From assembly GCF_003602005.1 (NCBI RefSeq), contig NZ_QZWD01000004.1:1-64000 (forward strand): DNA of 64,000 nucleotides, in the 5' to 3' direction. The notes beneath the pieces were generated by a model. The model did no database searches and had not been told where the DNA came from. It saw nothing but the letters and a program-made list of their open reading frames with translations. Numbering within the stretch: the stretch's first letter is position 1; each line of letters opens with the position of its first letter. The translations under genes were made by a program, and so were the position numbers. This DNA comes from Salinisphaera sp. Q1T1-3. GTDB taxonomy: Bacteria > Pseudomonadota > Gammaproteobacteria > Nevskiales > Salinisphaeraceae. Positions 55,338 through 64,000 of the stretch are shown here, piece by piece.

Positions 55338-56309
55338 TCAGTTACCGCCGCTACCGCCGCTGAGTGCGCTCATCGGGACCATGATCGCCTCGGCCCGCTC
55401 GTTCTTCGCACGCCCGTCGGCTGTATCATTGGAAGCGATCGGATGCTGGTCACGCAGGCCGCGTGCCCCGATTCGATCCGGGTCCACCCCGGCCTGGACC
55501 AACAGCTGCGCGATATCCCGGGCGCGGGCATCCGACAGTCCCTGACGATAGGCCATGGCCTTCTGCGACTGACTCGGGTTCTGCTTCGACAGCTGCGGAT
55601 TGGCGTTGATGAACGCATCGAGCTGTTCGGGCGGCGGCGTCGCGTTGTCGGTGAAGCCAAAGATGGCCACGCCGAGTTTCGGATGCTGCTTCATCAGGTT
55701 GGCGAGCTTGCCGATCACCGGACGCGATGCCGATGTCAGACGCGCCGTGCCTTCCTGGAACTGCAGACTGCCCAGCATGGTCGGCACGACGCGCTGGTTG
55801 ACCAGCTGCTGATCGCTGCCCGACACGCTAGCGCCGCCCGTCGATTGCACCATCTGCGATTGCTGGGACTGCAGCTGGTTGAGCTGATCCAGTCCGGATT
55901 CGCGCATGGCCGTGTACTGTGAGATCTGGGCCAGACGCTGGGCGCGGTGCGCATCGCCAGCGACACCGGCAAGCGCCTGATTGCTCCGCTCATTCTGGTC
56001 GGCGATCGCGTGCCATTTCTGTTCGGCCTCGGAAAGAGCCTGCTCGGCCTGGGCCAGCGACTGACCGTCGTGATCGTTGACGCCCGGCTGTGCCTTGGCG
56101 GCCGAGACCGCATCGCGTGCATCCTCAAGCGGGCCGAAGGTCGGCGTATCGCCCTGCGGATCGCGCTGGATCTCGTCACGCCAGGCCTGGGCCTGGGTAT
56201 TCGCACCGGAGATATGCGGCGCCGGCGGTACGTCGCCCTGCTCGAAGGCCGCACACCCGCCGAGAAACGGCAGCACGAGACAGGTCATAAGAACCAGATA
56301 ACGCGCCAT
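55338..56309 (-). CDS. OmpA-domain lipoprotein
   Basis: A 323-residue lipoprotein with lipobox LGGC near residue 18. The helical, Gln/Ala-rich middle has DUF4398-like character, and the C-terminal OmpA-type peptidoglycan-binding domain contains VAIFGFTDNATPP, LSDARARDIAQLLVQAGVDPDRI and GRAKNERAEAIMVP. It probably tethers the outer membrane to peptidoglycan. The ATG at 56309 comes 1 bp after the upstream lipoprotein gene; an ATG at 56330 is possible. The pair is likely an operon. Confidence 0.82.
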   Translation of the reverse strand: MARYLVLMTCLVLPFLGGCAAFEQGDVPPAPHISGANTQAQAWRDEIQRDPQGDTPTFGPLEDARDAVSAAKAQPGVNDHDGQSLAQAEQALSEAEQKWHAIADQNERSNQALAGVAGDAHRAQRLAQISQYTAMRESGLDQLNQLQSQQSQMVQSTGGASVSGSDQQLVNQRVVPTMLGSLQFQEGTARLTSASRPVIGKLANLMKQHPKLGVAIFGFTDNATPPPEQLDAFINANPQLSKQNPSQSQKAMAYRQGLSDARARDIAQLLVQAGVDPDRIGARGLRDQHPIASNDTADGRAKNERAEAIMVPMSALSGGSGGN

Positions 56310-56310
56310 G

Positions 56311-56853
56311 TCAGTACCCCAGTCCGTCATCGCTATCGGCGCCCGAAAGCCCCATGCCCAGTCCGCTGTTGCTGTTGTCCGCGTCGCCGTCTAGCGCCGA
56401 CGCATCACCGGCGGCCGACTGATCGGCCGTATCGCCTGTGCCCTGCAGTTGATCGAGCTGATGCCGGACCGCCTTGGCCTGGGTTTCGACCAGGGCCTCG
56501 CGGGCATCGAGCTTGGCGGCCGCTACAAGGTCATCGACGCGCTGGCGTTCACTGTCGTTGAGCGGCCGGTGCGCACGCGCAGCGCTGAACAACACATCGC
56601 GTGCCAGCGTGATGCGGCGCCGCGCCGCGGCAACCGTCTCTGGCGCGAACTGATCGGCATTGGCCTGAACCGCCTTGTCGAGGGCCTGTGTGGCCGGATC
56701 GAGCACGCTCTGGTCGGGCACGGAGACACTGGCGTCGCCGTGGGCGGCGCGCTCGCTTGCGCATCCGACAAGGCTGGCGGACGCCACCGCGACCAGCAGC
56801 AGTATCGCCATGCGCCACACTTGGCGCGACAATCGTTTCGGACCAACCGGCAT
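56311..56853 (-). CDS. DUF4398 domain lipoprotein
   Basis: A 180-residue lipoprotein with lipobox LVGC near residue 31. An alanine-rich helical DUF4398 region includes DKAVQANADQFAPETVAAARRRI, and the C-terminal tail is acidic and Ser/Gly rich. Function unknown. It precedes the OmpA-domain lipoprotein with 1 bp spacing, a pairing common for DUF4398 proteins. Confidence 0.8.
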   Translation of the reverse strand: MPVGPKRLSRQVWRMAILLLVAVASASLVGCASERAAHGDASVSVPDQSVLDPATQALDKAVQANADQFAPETVAAARRRITLARDVLFSAARAHRPLNDSERQRVDDLVAAAKLDAREALVETQAKAVRHQLDQLQGTGDTADQSAAGDASALDGDADNSNSGLGMGLSGADSDDGLGY

Positions 56854-56922
56854 GCGGCCTCTCCCTCGAACGTGGTCGAACGGCGGACTGCCGAGTGCAG
56901 CCTGCGCCTGTGGCGCGCGAGT

Positions 56923-57621
56923 CTAGCAGCGCGAGCCGCCCGATTCGCAAACATCGCCTCGGGGCGCCCCCGCCTGACGCGCGCGTGCCAGCGACGCCGG
57001 GCGGCCGACATCCAGCCAGCGGCCGGCATGGTGTTGTCCGCTGGCCCGCCCGGCGGCTCGTGCCGCATGCATCACCGCGGACAGCGGGAAACGGCTATCC
57101 GCCTGCGTGGCAAACGCCTCGGCCGAGAAGACTGCAATGCCTGCATAGGTCGAACGCGGGCCCGTCTCCACGATGCGACCGTCGCGCAGCCCGAAATCGC
57201 CGTCGCGATGATGGGCCGGGTTGGCCACGAGCACGAAATGCCCGAGATCTGCACCCAGCTGCCGTGGCAGACACCGGTAGTCGAAATCCGTGACCACGTC
57301 GGAACTGATCAGCGCGAACGGCCCCTCGCCGAGCAGCGGCAGCGCCCGGGCCACCCCACCGCCGGTGTCCAGCGCGCCCGGCGTCTCATGGCTGTAGGTG
57401 ATGGTCACGCCATAGCGCTGCCCCGTGCCAAGCGCCGCCACGATCTGGTCACCGCGATAAGCGACATTGATCACGACCTCGCAGAAGCCGGCCGCGGCCA
57501 GGGCGCGCAGATGATGCGCGATCAGCGGTTGACCGGCGATCTCGACCAGTGGCTTGGGCTGACGATCCGTCCAGGGCCGCAGCCGCTCGCCGCGCCCGGC
57601 GGCCAGGATCATCGCCTTCAT
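56923..57621 (-). CDS. murU: N-acetylmuramate alpha-1-phosphate uridylyltransferase
   Basis: Converts MurNAc-1-phosphate to UDP-MurNAc in the MEP-bypass cell-wall recycling route. The 232-residue nucleotidyltransferase opens MKAMILAAGRGERLRPWTDR and continues with PKPLVEIAGQPLIAHHL. It has the SSDVVTDFD metal motif and GRWLDVGRPASL at the end. The start overlaps the amgK stop by 4 bp. Together with AmgK and the AmpG-like permease it forms a recycling set. Confidence 0.9.
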   Translation of the reverse strand: MKAMILAAGRGERLRPWTDRQPKPLVEIAGQPLIAHHLRALAAAGFCEVVINVAYRGDQIVAALGTGQRYGVTITYSHETPGALDTGGGVARALPLLGEGPFALISSDVVTDFDYRCLPRQLGADLGHFVLVANPAHHRDGDFGLRDGRIVETGPRSTYAGIAVFSAEAFATQADSRFPLSAVMHAARAAGRASGQHHAGRWLDVGRPASLARARQAGAPRGDVCESGGSRC

Positions 57622-58622
57622 GGGGCCATCCCGAGCGCCGGCCGGGCCGCGACCAGATACCGATGCACCGGCGCAAGCTGATCGTGCGCGGCGGTCACCG
57701 GCATCAGGTAGTCGACGAAACGCGGCAGGTCGCGCGCATAATCCGGCTTGCCATCGCGCTCGGCGATCCGCACGAACAGGCCGAGCACCTTGAGATGCCG
57801 CTGGGCGCCGGTGAGTGCCAGATCGGTGAGGAAATGTGTCCAGTCGGAGGCCACCGGCAGGCCGCGGCCGATCGCGCCGTCCCAGTAGTGCCGGATCCAT
57901 TCCTGCACGCGATCGGCCGGCCAGCTGATGAAGGCATCGCGGAACAGGCTGGCCACGTCGTAGGTCGCCGGTCCGTAGCGGGCATCCTGAAAGTCGAGCA
58001 CGCCGGGCAGCGGATCGGCAATCATCAGATTGCGCGGCATGAAGTCGCGATGCACGAAGACCGGCGACTGGGCGAGCACGCGCTCGAGAATGAAATCGTA
58101 GGCCCCCTGCAACGCCGCCTGGGCCTCGGCGTCGGGCGTGATGCCGAGCACCGATGGCAAGAACCATTCGTGGAACAACGCCATCTCGCGCTGAAAGGTC
58201 GCCCGGTCGTAATCGGGCAGCAAGCCGGGCCGGCTGGCGGCCTGCCAGTCGAGCAGTGCGCCGATGGCGGCACCGAAAAGCGCATCGGCGTTGTGCGTAT
58301 CCAGGACATCGATATAACGCCGATCGCCGAAATCCGACAGCAGCAGAAATCCTGCGGTTTCATCGCGGGCATGAATATGCGGCACGTTGAGTCCGGCCGC
58401 GGCCAGCAGCTCGGCCGCAGCCACGAACGCCGGCATGTTTTCATGAGCCGGCGGCGCATCCACCGCGATCCAGGTCGGTGTCTCGGCATCGATCGGGCGC
58501 GCACGAAAATAGCGGCGCCGGCTGGCATCGGCCGAGACGACCGTCCAGCGAAGCGGCTGGCCCAACCGGGCCTCGGCCCACGCCGAGAGCGCGTCGGCGC
58601 GTGAATCGTCGGCGATATTCAT
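57618..58622 (-). CDS. amgK: N-acetylmuramate/N-acetylglucosamine anomeric kinase
   Basis: A 334-residue aminoglycoside-phosphotransferase-fold kinase. The catalytic HRDFMPRNLM and metal-binding LDFQDARYGP motifs are present, and the N-terminal region has SADASRRRYFRA. Beside murU the assignment to AmgK is firm. The ATG at 58622 is preferred over a TTG at 58637. It is divergent from lptD, the usual gammaproteobacterial order. Confidence 0.92.
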   Translation of the reverse strand: MNIADDSRADALSAWAEARLGQPLRWTVVSADASRRRYFRARPIDAETPTWIAVDAPPAHENMPAFVAAAELLAAAGLNVPHIHARDETAGFLLLSDFGDRRYIDVLDTHNADALFGAAIGALLDWQAASRPGLLPDYDRATFQREMALFHEWFLPSVLGITPDAEAQAALQGAYDFILERVLAQSPVFVHRDFMPRNLMIADPLPGVLDFQDARYGPATYDVASLFRDAFISWPADRVQEWIRHYWDGAIGRGLPVASDWTHFLTDLALTGAQRHLKVLGLFVRIAERDGKPDYARDLPRFVDYLMPVTAAHDQLAPVHRYLVAARPALGMAP

Positions 58623-58777
58623 GCGCTTGCCTGGCAACGCGTTCGTTGCGGGCAGCCCGCGGCGTGCGCATAATCCCCGCCATAAGGGGCATTACCAGCA
58701 GAATCAGACGAACCGGCGCTCGCCCGCCCCGCGGCTTTGCGCGCGAAGACACTGCTCCAAGGGGATGTACTCCCGCC

Positions 58778-61141
58778 GTGATCCATAACAAGACCTATCG
58801 TTGCCACTTGATCTGTGTTGCCGGCTGGGCGGCCCTGTCGGGCGTGCCCGTGACGGCCGCTGCCGCACCGGCCAATGCCGCCGACACCCACCCCGCGACC
58901 AATCAGGGATGTGCGGTGACGCCGCCCCCGCTGTCGCTGCCCGACGACGCGACGAGTTCGTCGCTGATCGCCGATCAGGCCCAACTGGCCGATGACATCG
59001 CCACGGCCACGGGCGATGTGCATCTTGAACGCAACGGCCAGACTCTGGAAGCCCCCTTCGTCCGCTACAACCGCGACACGACCGAGGCCGAGGCGCGCGG
59101 CGGGCTGAAGTATCTGCGCGACGGGCTCTATCTGACCGCCGACCAGGGCAGTGTGAACACCCGGGATCGGGCCGGGCAGTTCAGTAAGGCTCATTATTCG
59201 GTGCTGGCCAACGGCGCGCGCGGCCAGGCCGCCACGGTGAATTCGCTCGGCGACAATCGCTATCGGCTGACCAGTGCGGACTACAGCACCTGTGACGGCA
59301 CGACCAAGGCCTGGCTGCTCTCGGCCAAGCGCATCGAACTGGACCGGGAGAGCGGGCGCGGCGTGGCCCACGACGCCACGATGCGCATCTACGGGGTGCC
59401 GGTGCTCTATACGCCATACCTGAACTTTCCGATCGACAATCAGCGACACACGGGCTTTCTCGCACCGACGATCGGCGCTTCCAGCGATACCGGCTTCCAG
59501 CTGGCCGCGCCCTATTACATCAACCTTGCGCCCAATTACGACGCGACGATCGTGCCGCGTGTCATGGCCAAGCGCGGACTCCAGCTCGGCGGCCAGTTCC
59601 GGTACCTGACCGAACACCAGCGCGGCGAGTTCGACGGCCAGATCCTGCCGTACGACTATCACGAGAACGCTGAACGCGATCTCGTGCATTTCCGCCATCA
59701 GGGCCAGCTTTCCGAGAACGTCGGCATCGCGGCGACCTATACCCGGGTCAGCGACGACGATTACTTCGACGATCTGTCCAATGATCTGGCCCATACGTCG
59801 ACAACCAATCTCGAGCGCAGCGTGACGCTGACCGCCGTCCAGCCGGGCGTGCGCTTCACGCTGCTGGCCCAGGATTTCCAGACGCTCGACGACGACTTCA
59901 ACGGACTCGGCGGCCGTTTCGAGGACAATCCCTATCGACGGATGCCCGAAGCCCGCCTGCACATGCTCACGCCGACGGCGCCGTTCCAGCTCGGGTTCGA
60001 CGGCGAGTTCACCAACTTTCGTCGCGACGACAGCGTGAACGCCTTTCGTACCGATGTCCGACCGCGCGTGGTCTGGGGCATCGACGACGGGGGCTGGTTC
60101 GCCAGCAGCGAAGCGGCCTATCGCGTGACCCACTACGATCTGCGCGATTTGAATCGCGCCGACGGCTTCGTCACGCCGGATCAGGACGTCATCAACCGCG
60201 AGATTCCGAGTTTCAAGGCCGATGCCGGGCTGCGCTTTTCCCGTACGCTGGAAAACGGCTGGATCCAGACCCTCGAACCCCGGGCCCAGTACCTGCTGGT
60301 CGGCTATCAGGACCAATCGAATATCCCGATCTTCGATTCGGGGACGGCCACGCTCAACTACGACCAGCTGTTCTCGAACAACCGTTACACCGGCATCGAT
60401 CGCATCGCCGACGCCAACCAGGTCACGCTCGGCGTGTCGTCTCGTTTCATCTCGCCGCATACCGGACGCACCGTTGGCGAAGTCGAGCTCGGCCGCATGA
60501 CCAGCTTCCGTGATCTGCGCGTCGGCCTGCCCAACAGCGGCGTTACCGGCTACAGCGAGAAAGGCTCGGATTATCTGGCCAGCGGCATGTTCTCGCCGAG
60601 CGAATCGCTGACCACCCGTGCCCTGGCCCAGTACAACCCCGACCACAACCGTCTGGACCGGGCTCAGGCGATGGCCACGTTCGGCCAGCGCAACAGCTAT
60701 CAGCTGGATCTGGGTTATCGCTACTATCGTGATTTCCGTCCGGCGCGCGATGTCTACGGCAGCGACGACGACACCACGACGAACCTGATCGCCGGCGAGT
60801 ACGAGACGCTGTCGCAGATCGCCATCGGCCTGCGCGCACCGATCGGCGACAAGCTGGAACTGATCGGGCGGTGGAACTACTCGCTCAAGAAGAGCCAGAA
60901 CGTCGAGACGCTGGCCGGCGTCGAATATCGCCCGTCGTGTTGTTACGCGGTTCGTGCCGGCTTTCGCCACTATGTCTCCGGCGACAACGGCGACCAGGAC
61001 AATGCAATTCTGGTTCAATTCGTGTTGCGCGGCCTTGGCCGTTTCGGCAACAGCATCTCGACATTTGTCGACAACGACGTCTTCAGTCCGACTTTGAAAG
61101 ACGATTCCTACGACAGCTTTGATACGATCGCGTCGCCATGA
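58778..61141 (+). CDS. lptD: LPS-assembly protein LptD
   Basis: Outer-membrane protein that inserts lipopolysaccharide into the outer leaflet with LptE. From the GTG at 58778 the product is 787 residues, near the typical size. It has a signal peptide, a periplasmic OstA-like domain (DIATATGDVHLERNGQTLEA), and a long barrel with TPYLNFPIDNQRHTGFLAPT. The C-terminal Cys pair (RPSCCYAV) and an N-terminal Cys (NQGCAV) could form the family's disulfides. Overlaps surA by 4 bp (ATGA). Confidence 0.94.
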   Translation: MIHNKTYRCHLICVAGWAALSGVPVTAAAAPANAADTHPATNQGCAVTPPPLSLPDDATSSSLIADQAQLADDIATATGDVHLERNGQTLEAPFVRYNRDTTEAEARGGLKYLRDGLYLTADQGSVNTRDRAGQFSKAHYSVLANGARGQAATVNSLGDNRYRLTSADYSTCDGTTKAWLLSAKRIELDRESGRGVAHDATMRIYGVPVLYTPYLNFPIDNQRHTGFLAPTIGASSDTGFQLAAPYYINLAPNYDATIVPRVMAKRGLQLGGQFRYLTEHQRGEFDGQILPYDYHENAERDLVHFRHQGQLSENVGIAATYTRVSDDDYFDDLSNDLAHTSTTNLERSVTLTAVQPGVRFTLLAQDFQTLDDDFNGLGGRFEDNPYRRMPEARLHMLTPTAPFQLGFDGEFTNFRRDDSVNAFRTDVRPRVVWGIDDGGWFASSEAAYRVTHYDLRDLNRADGFVTPDQDVINREIPSFKADAGLRFSRTLENGWIQTLEPRAQYLLVGYQDQSNIPIFDSGTATLNYDQLFSNNRYTGIDRIADANQVTLGVSSRFISPHTGRTVGEVELGRMTSFRDLRVGLPNSGVTGYSEKGSDYLASGMFSPSESLTTRALAQYNPDHNRLDRAQAMATFGQRNSYQLDLGYRYYRDFRPARDVYGSDDDTTTNLIAGEYETLSQIAIGLRAPIGDKLELIGRWNYSLKKSQNVETLAGVEYRPSCCYAVRAGFRHYVSGDNGDQDNAILVQFVLRGLGRFGNSISTFVDNDVFSPTLKDDSYDSFDTIASP

Positions 61142-62550
61142 GATATCGACTTGCATCGGCCCTGGCAGTGGGCCTCATCCCTTTCGCGCTGCAGATACCG
61201 ACCGCGCATGCCCAGTTGGGCGGTGGTCTCGGCAGCTTTTCGCTCGGCGCGCCGGCTCAGAACGCCCAGCCCCAGACGATCGACAAGATCGTCGCGGTCG
61301 TCGACCAGGACGTGATTCTGCAGAGCGAACTGGACGCCGCCGTGGCGCAGTTCAAGCAGCAAAGCGGTGGTCAGACCGACAACGTGCCGCCGAACGTGCT
61401 GCGCTCGCAGGTTCTCGATCAGCTGATCATGCGTCAGCTGCAGATCCAGCAGGCCCAGAAGGAAGGCATCAAGGTCACACCGGCCGAACTGCAGCAGGGA
61501 CTGTCGCGCATCGCTCAGCGCAATAACATGGACCTGGCACAGTTCCAGCAGGCTGTGACCCAGTCGGGCATGGATCTGCAATCGGTGCGTGATCGCGTGC
61601 ATGACGAGATCCTGATCTCCAAGGTCCGTCAGAAAGATGTCATGCAGAAAGTCGGCATCTCGGATGCCGACGTCGATCGCTATCTGCAGAATCAGGCGCT
61701 GCGATTCTCGCGCGATCACCAGTACCATCTGGCCGAAATCCGGCTCGATCTGCCGGCGGATGCCGACAGCACGACCGCGGGCGTAGCCCGCGACCGACTC
61801 CAGCGCCTGCGCGCCCGTATCACGGCCGGCGATCTCACCTTCGCCCAGGCCGCGCGCCAGGTCTCGGATGCCGCCTCGGCCGACAACGGTGGCGATCTGG
61901 GTTGGGTTGCCGGTACCGACGTCCCCGACAGCTTCGACGCCGCCCTGTCCGACCTGTCCGATGGCCAGATCAGCGACGTGTTCCGCGGCGACGACGGGTT
62001 GTACCTGCTCCAGCTCGAGGACGAGCGTGGCGGCCAGGCCGATGACAGCGACGACAGCAGCACCGACAACAAGGTCATGGTCACCGAGGCCGATCTGCAG
62101 CACATCGTGCTCAAGCCGAACACGATTCGCGACGAGGCCCGGACTCGCCAGCTCGCCCAGACGATCCGTCAACGCCTGTCCGCAGGCGACGATTTCTCGG
62201 CCCTGGCGCGACAGTATTCCGATGATTCCGGCACCGCGAACCAGGGCGGCGACGTCGGCTGGATCCCGCTGAACCGTCTGGCCCCGAGCACGCGTCGCCA
62301 GATCCAGGATCTGTCGGCCGGTGACGTCAGCCGGGTGTTCCAGTCCGGTAACAGCTACGAGATCGTCAAGGTCAACGGCAAGCGCCAGCGCGACGAGACA
62401 CAAGAGGCCAAGCGCGACAAGATTCGTCAGACGCTCGGCAAGCAGCGTGCCGCCGAGCAGGGCAACCTCTGGCTACGCAAGCTGCGCGACGAGGCCTACG
62501 TGGATATTCGCATGCCGGACTATCAGCCGACGCCCGGTTCCGACAGCTGA
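61138..62550 (+). CDS. surA: Periplasmic chaperone/peptidyl-prolyl isomerase SurA
   Basis: A 470-residue periplasmic chaperone for outer-membrane proteins. A signal peptide is followed by the N-terminal helical domain (IDKIVAVVDQDVILQSELDA) and two parvulin domains, the first around DLTFAQAARQVSDAASADNGGDLGWV, the second around FSALARQYSDDSGTANQGGDVGWI. It sits in the usual lptD-surA-pdxA-rsmA order. Coupled to lptD by ATGA. Confidence 0.95.
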   Translation: MRYRLASALAVGLIPFALQIPTAHAQLGGGLGSFSLGAPAQNAQPQTIDKIVAVVDQDVILQSELDAAVAQFKQQSGGQTDNVPPNVLRSQVLDQLIMRQLQIQQAQKEGIKVTPAELQQGLSRIAQRNNMDLAQFQQAVTQSGMDLQSVRDRVHDEILISKVRQKDVMQKVGISDADVDRYLQNQALRFSRDHQYHLAEIRLDLPADADSTTAGVARDRLQRLRARITAGDLTFAQAARQVSDAASADNGGDLGWVAGTDVPDSFDAALSDLSDGQISDVFRGDDGLYLLQLEDERGGQADDSDDSSTDNKVMVTEADLQHIVLKPNTIRDEARTRQLAQTIRQRLSAGDDFSALARQYSDDSGTANQGGDVGWIPLNRLAPSTRRQIQDLSAGDVSRVFQSGNSYEIVKVNGKRQRDETQEAKRDKIRQTLGKQRAAEQGNLWLRKLRDEAYVDIRMPDYQPTPGSDS

Positions 62551-62558
62551 TCCCGGCC

Positions 62559-63545
62559 GTGCCGCGTTTATTACTGACGCCGGGCGAGCCGGCCGGCATC
62601 GGCCCCGATCTGGCCGTGCGCATCGCCCAGAACGCGCATGATGTCGAACTCGTGGCCGTCGCCGATCCCGAGCTGCTGGCCGAGCGTGCCCGGGCGATCG
62701 GTCTGCCACTGGTGATCGACACCGTCGACTATGCCGCCGCCCCACAGGCACAGGCGGCCGGGACGCTGCGCTGCGATCCGGTGGCGCTCGCGGCCCCGGC
62801 CACGCCGGGCGTGCTCGAGCCGGCCAACGCCGATTATGTGCTGGCCACGCTCGATCGGGCGGTGGAACGGTGCCGAGCCGGCGCAGCGGCCGGGCTGGTC
62901 ACCGGTCCGGTGCACAAGGCCGTGATCAACGATGCCGGCCATGTCTTCACCGGCCATACCGGTTATCTCGCGGCCCGCTGCGATGCCCCGCCGCCCGTCA
63001 TGATGCTGGCCACCGACACCGGGGATCTGCGCGTGGCGCTGGCGAGCGTCCATATCCCGTTGGCCGATGTGCCACGAGCGCTGGATATCGCCGGGCTCGG
63101 CACGATTCTCGACGTCATGCACGCCGGCCTGCGCGACCGCTTCGGTATCGCGCAGCCGCGTATTCTCGTCGCCGGGCTCAATCCCCATGCCGGTGAAGAC
63201 GGCTATCTGGGCCGCGAGGATATCGACATCATCGCGCCCGCGATCGACCAGGCCCGTCAGCGCGGCATAACGGCTCGGGGTCCGTTGCCGGCCGATACAC
63301 TGTTCACGCCCGACAACCTCGCCGAAGCGGACGCCGTACTCACGATGTATCACGACCAGGGCCTGCCCGTGATCAAGCACGCGGCCTTTTCGCGCACAGT
63401 AAACATCAGCCTCGGTCTGCCGATCGTGCGGACGTCGGTCGACCACGGCACGGCGCTGGCGCTGGCCGGCACTGACGCGGTGGACACCGGCAGCCTCGAA
63501 GCCGCGATTCGCGTGGCTTGCCGGATGATCACGCATGGCGCGTAA
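62559..63545 (+). CDS. pdxA: 4-hydroxythreonine-4-phosphate dehydrogenase
   Basis: Vitamin B6 pathway enzyme of 328 residues. It shows [16 protein letters not shown] at the start, [46 protein letters not shown] and [15 protein letters not shown]. It starts with GTG at 62559, 8 bp after surA. Its last 11 bp overlap rsmA. Confidence 0.95.
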   Translation: MPRLLLTPGEPAGIGPDLAVRIAQNAHDVELVAVADPELLAERARAIGLPLVIDTVDYAAAPQAQAAGTLRCDPVALAAPATPGVLEPANADYVLATLDRAVERCRAGAAAGLVTGPVHKAVINDAGHVFTGHTGYLAARCDAPPPVMMLATDTGDLRVALASVHIPLADVPRALDIAGLGTILDVMHAGLRDRFGIAQPRILVAGLNPHAGEDGYLGREDIDIIAPAIDQARQRGITARGPLPADTLFTPDNLAEADAVLTMYHDQGLPVIKHAAFSRTVNISLGLPIVRTSVDHGTALALAGTDAVDTGSLEAAIRVACRMITHGA

Positions 63546-64000
63546 ACGCTTCGGCCAGCACTTTCTGCATGAGCGCGGCGTCATCGATCGTATCCTTTCG
63601 GCGATCGCCCCGGCGCCCGATGACCACGTCGTCGAGATCGGGCCCGGCCAGGGCGCGCTGACGACACCGCTTCGCGCATGTCTGGACAGGCTTGAGGTCA
63701 TCGAGATCGATCGCGACCTGATTGCCGAGCTGGAACAACGCGCCGCGCAGGATCCGGGGTTATCAGTGATCGCCGGCGATGCGCTGACCGTCGACTACGC
63801 GGCACTGGCCGAGGCGGCTGGCCGGCCGATCCGGCTGGTCGGCAACCTGCCCTACAATATTTCGTCGCCGCTACTGTTTGCCCTGCTCGAAAGCGCGGCG
63901 CCGATCCGCGACATGCATTTCATGTTGCAGAAGGAAGTGGTCGATCGCATGACCGCCAGCCCGGGCAGCCGTGATTACGGCCGGCTGTCCGTCGCACTGG
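63535..64000 (+). CDS. rsmA: 16S rRNA dimethyladenosine transferase (partial, runs off window)
   Basis: The first 155 codons are visible. The N-terminus is [20 protein letters not shown], followed by the SAM-binding motif [12 protein letters not shown] and the catalytic [14 protein letters not shown]. It methylates two adjacent adenines near the 3' end of 16S rRNA. The start overlaps the end of pdxA. The C-terminal part lies beyond the window. Confidence 0.95.
   Translation, partial: MARKRFGQHFLHERGVIDRILSAIAPAPDDHVVEIGPGQGALTTPLRACLDRLEVIEIDRDLIAELEQRAAQDPGLSVIAGDALTVDYAALAEAAGRPIRLVGNLPYNISSPLLFALLESAAPIRDMHFMLQKEVVDRMTASPGSRDYGRLSVAL

Overview
The window is about 64 kb of GC-rich chromosomal DNA from a gammaproteobacterium. 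The housekeeping synteny supports this: pyrE/crc-like nuclease, argB, dut, coaBC, radC, rpmB and rpmG; amgK/murU beside lptD, surA, pdxA and rsmA; plus an SOS box of the CTG-N10-CAG type. A complete mevalonate pathway, a squalene-synthase route to hopanoids and a bifunctional fatty acyl reductase suggest a marine or halophilic lineage, possibly Salinisphaera-like. That genus guess is inference only.

Layout. 1-600: left-edge remnant of an IS4-type insertion sequence and copies of a CTAG-flanked repeat. 594-7290: mevalonate pathway (mvaS divergent from mvaD, phosphomevalonate kinase, an HMG-CoA reductase-mevalonate kinase fusion, idi). 7291-8015: non-coding, with a 274-bp MITE-like element and two terminators. 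8016-26828: fifteen genes all on the minus strand that interleave hopanoid genes (squalene synthase-squalene hopene cyclase fusion, hpnG, hpnN, hpnA, hpnL, hpnH, hpnB, hpnM) with a 2-aminoethylphosphonate (AEP) pathway (pepM fused to a nucleotidyltransferase, phosphonopyruvate decarboxylase, phnW), a second nucleotidyltransferase, a 2-oxoglutarate/Fe(II) oxygenase and a CDP-alcohol phosphotransferase. 27006-45943: ispA, then mostly housekeeping genes, a Gld-type ABC system and mutM. 46077-55337: a membrane/flavoprotein fusion, aroG, an acyl reductase, folE2, lexA and repeat-rich spacers. 55338-64000: lipoproteins, cell-wall recycling, LptD/SurA and the start of rsmA.

How it fits together. Mevalonate genes make IPP/DMAPP, IspA extends them to farnesyl diphosphate, and the SQS-SHC fusion can take this to squalene and hopene. 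HpnH and HpnG extend and trim the side chain, and HpnN/HpnM probably move product to the outer membrane. The embedded AEP genes would make AEP, activate it with a nucleotide and hand it to a lipid alcohol through the CDP-alcohol phosphotransferase. The leading hypothesis for a new system is therefore a phosphonolipid, possibly an AEP-bearing hopanoid, made and exported by one gene block.

Two small mobile repeat families are prominent. One is a 274-bp element with about 31-bp terminal inverted repeats, present in three near-identical copies. The other is a CTAG-flanked element whose copies sit exactly at the stop codons of mvaS, pyrE, argB and a glutamate-synthase-like gene.
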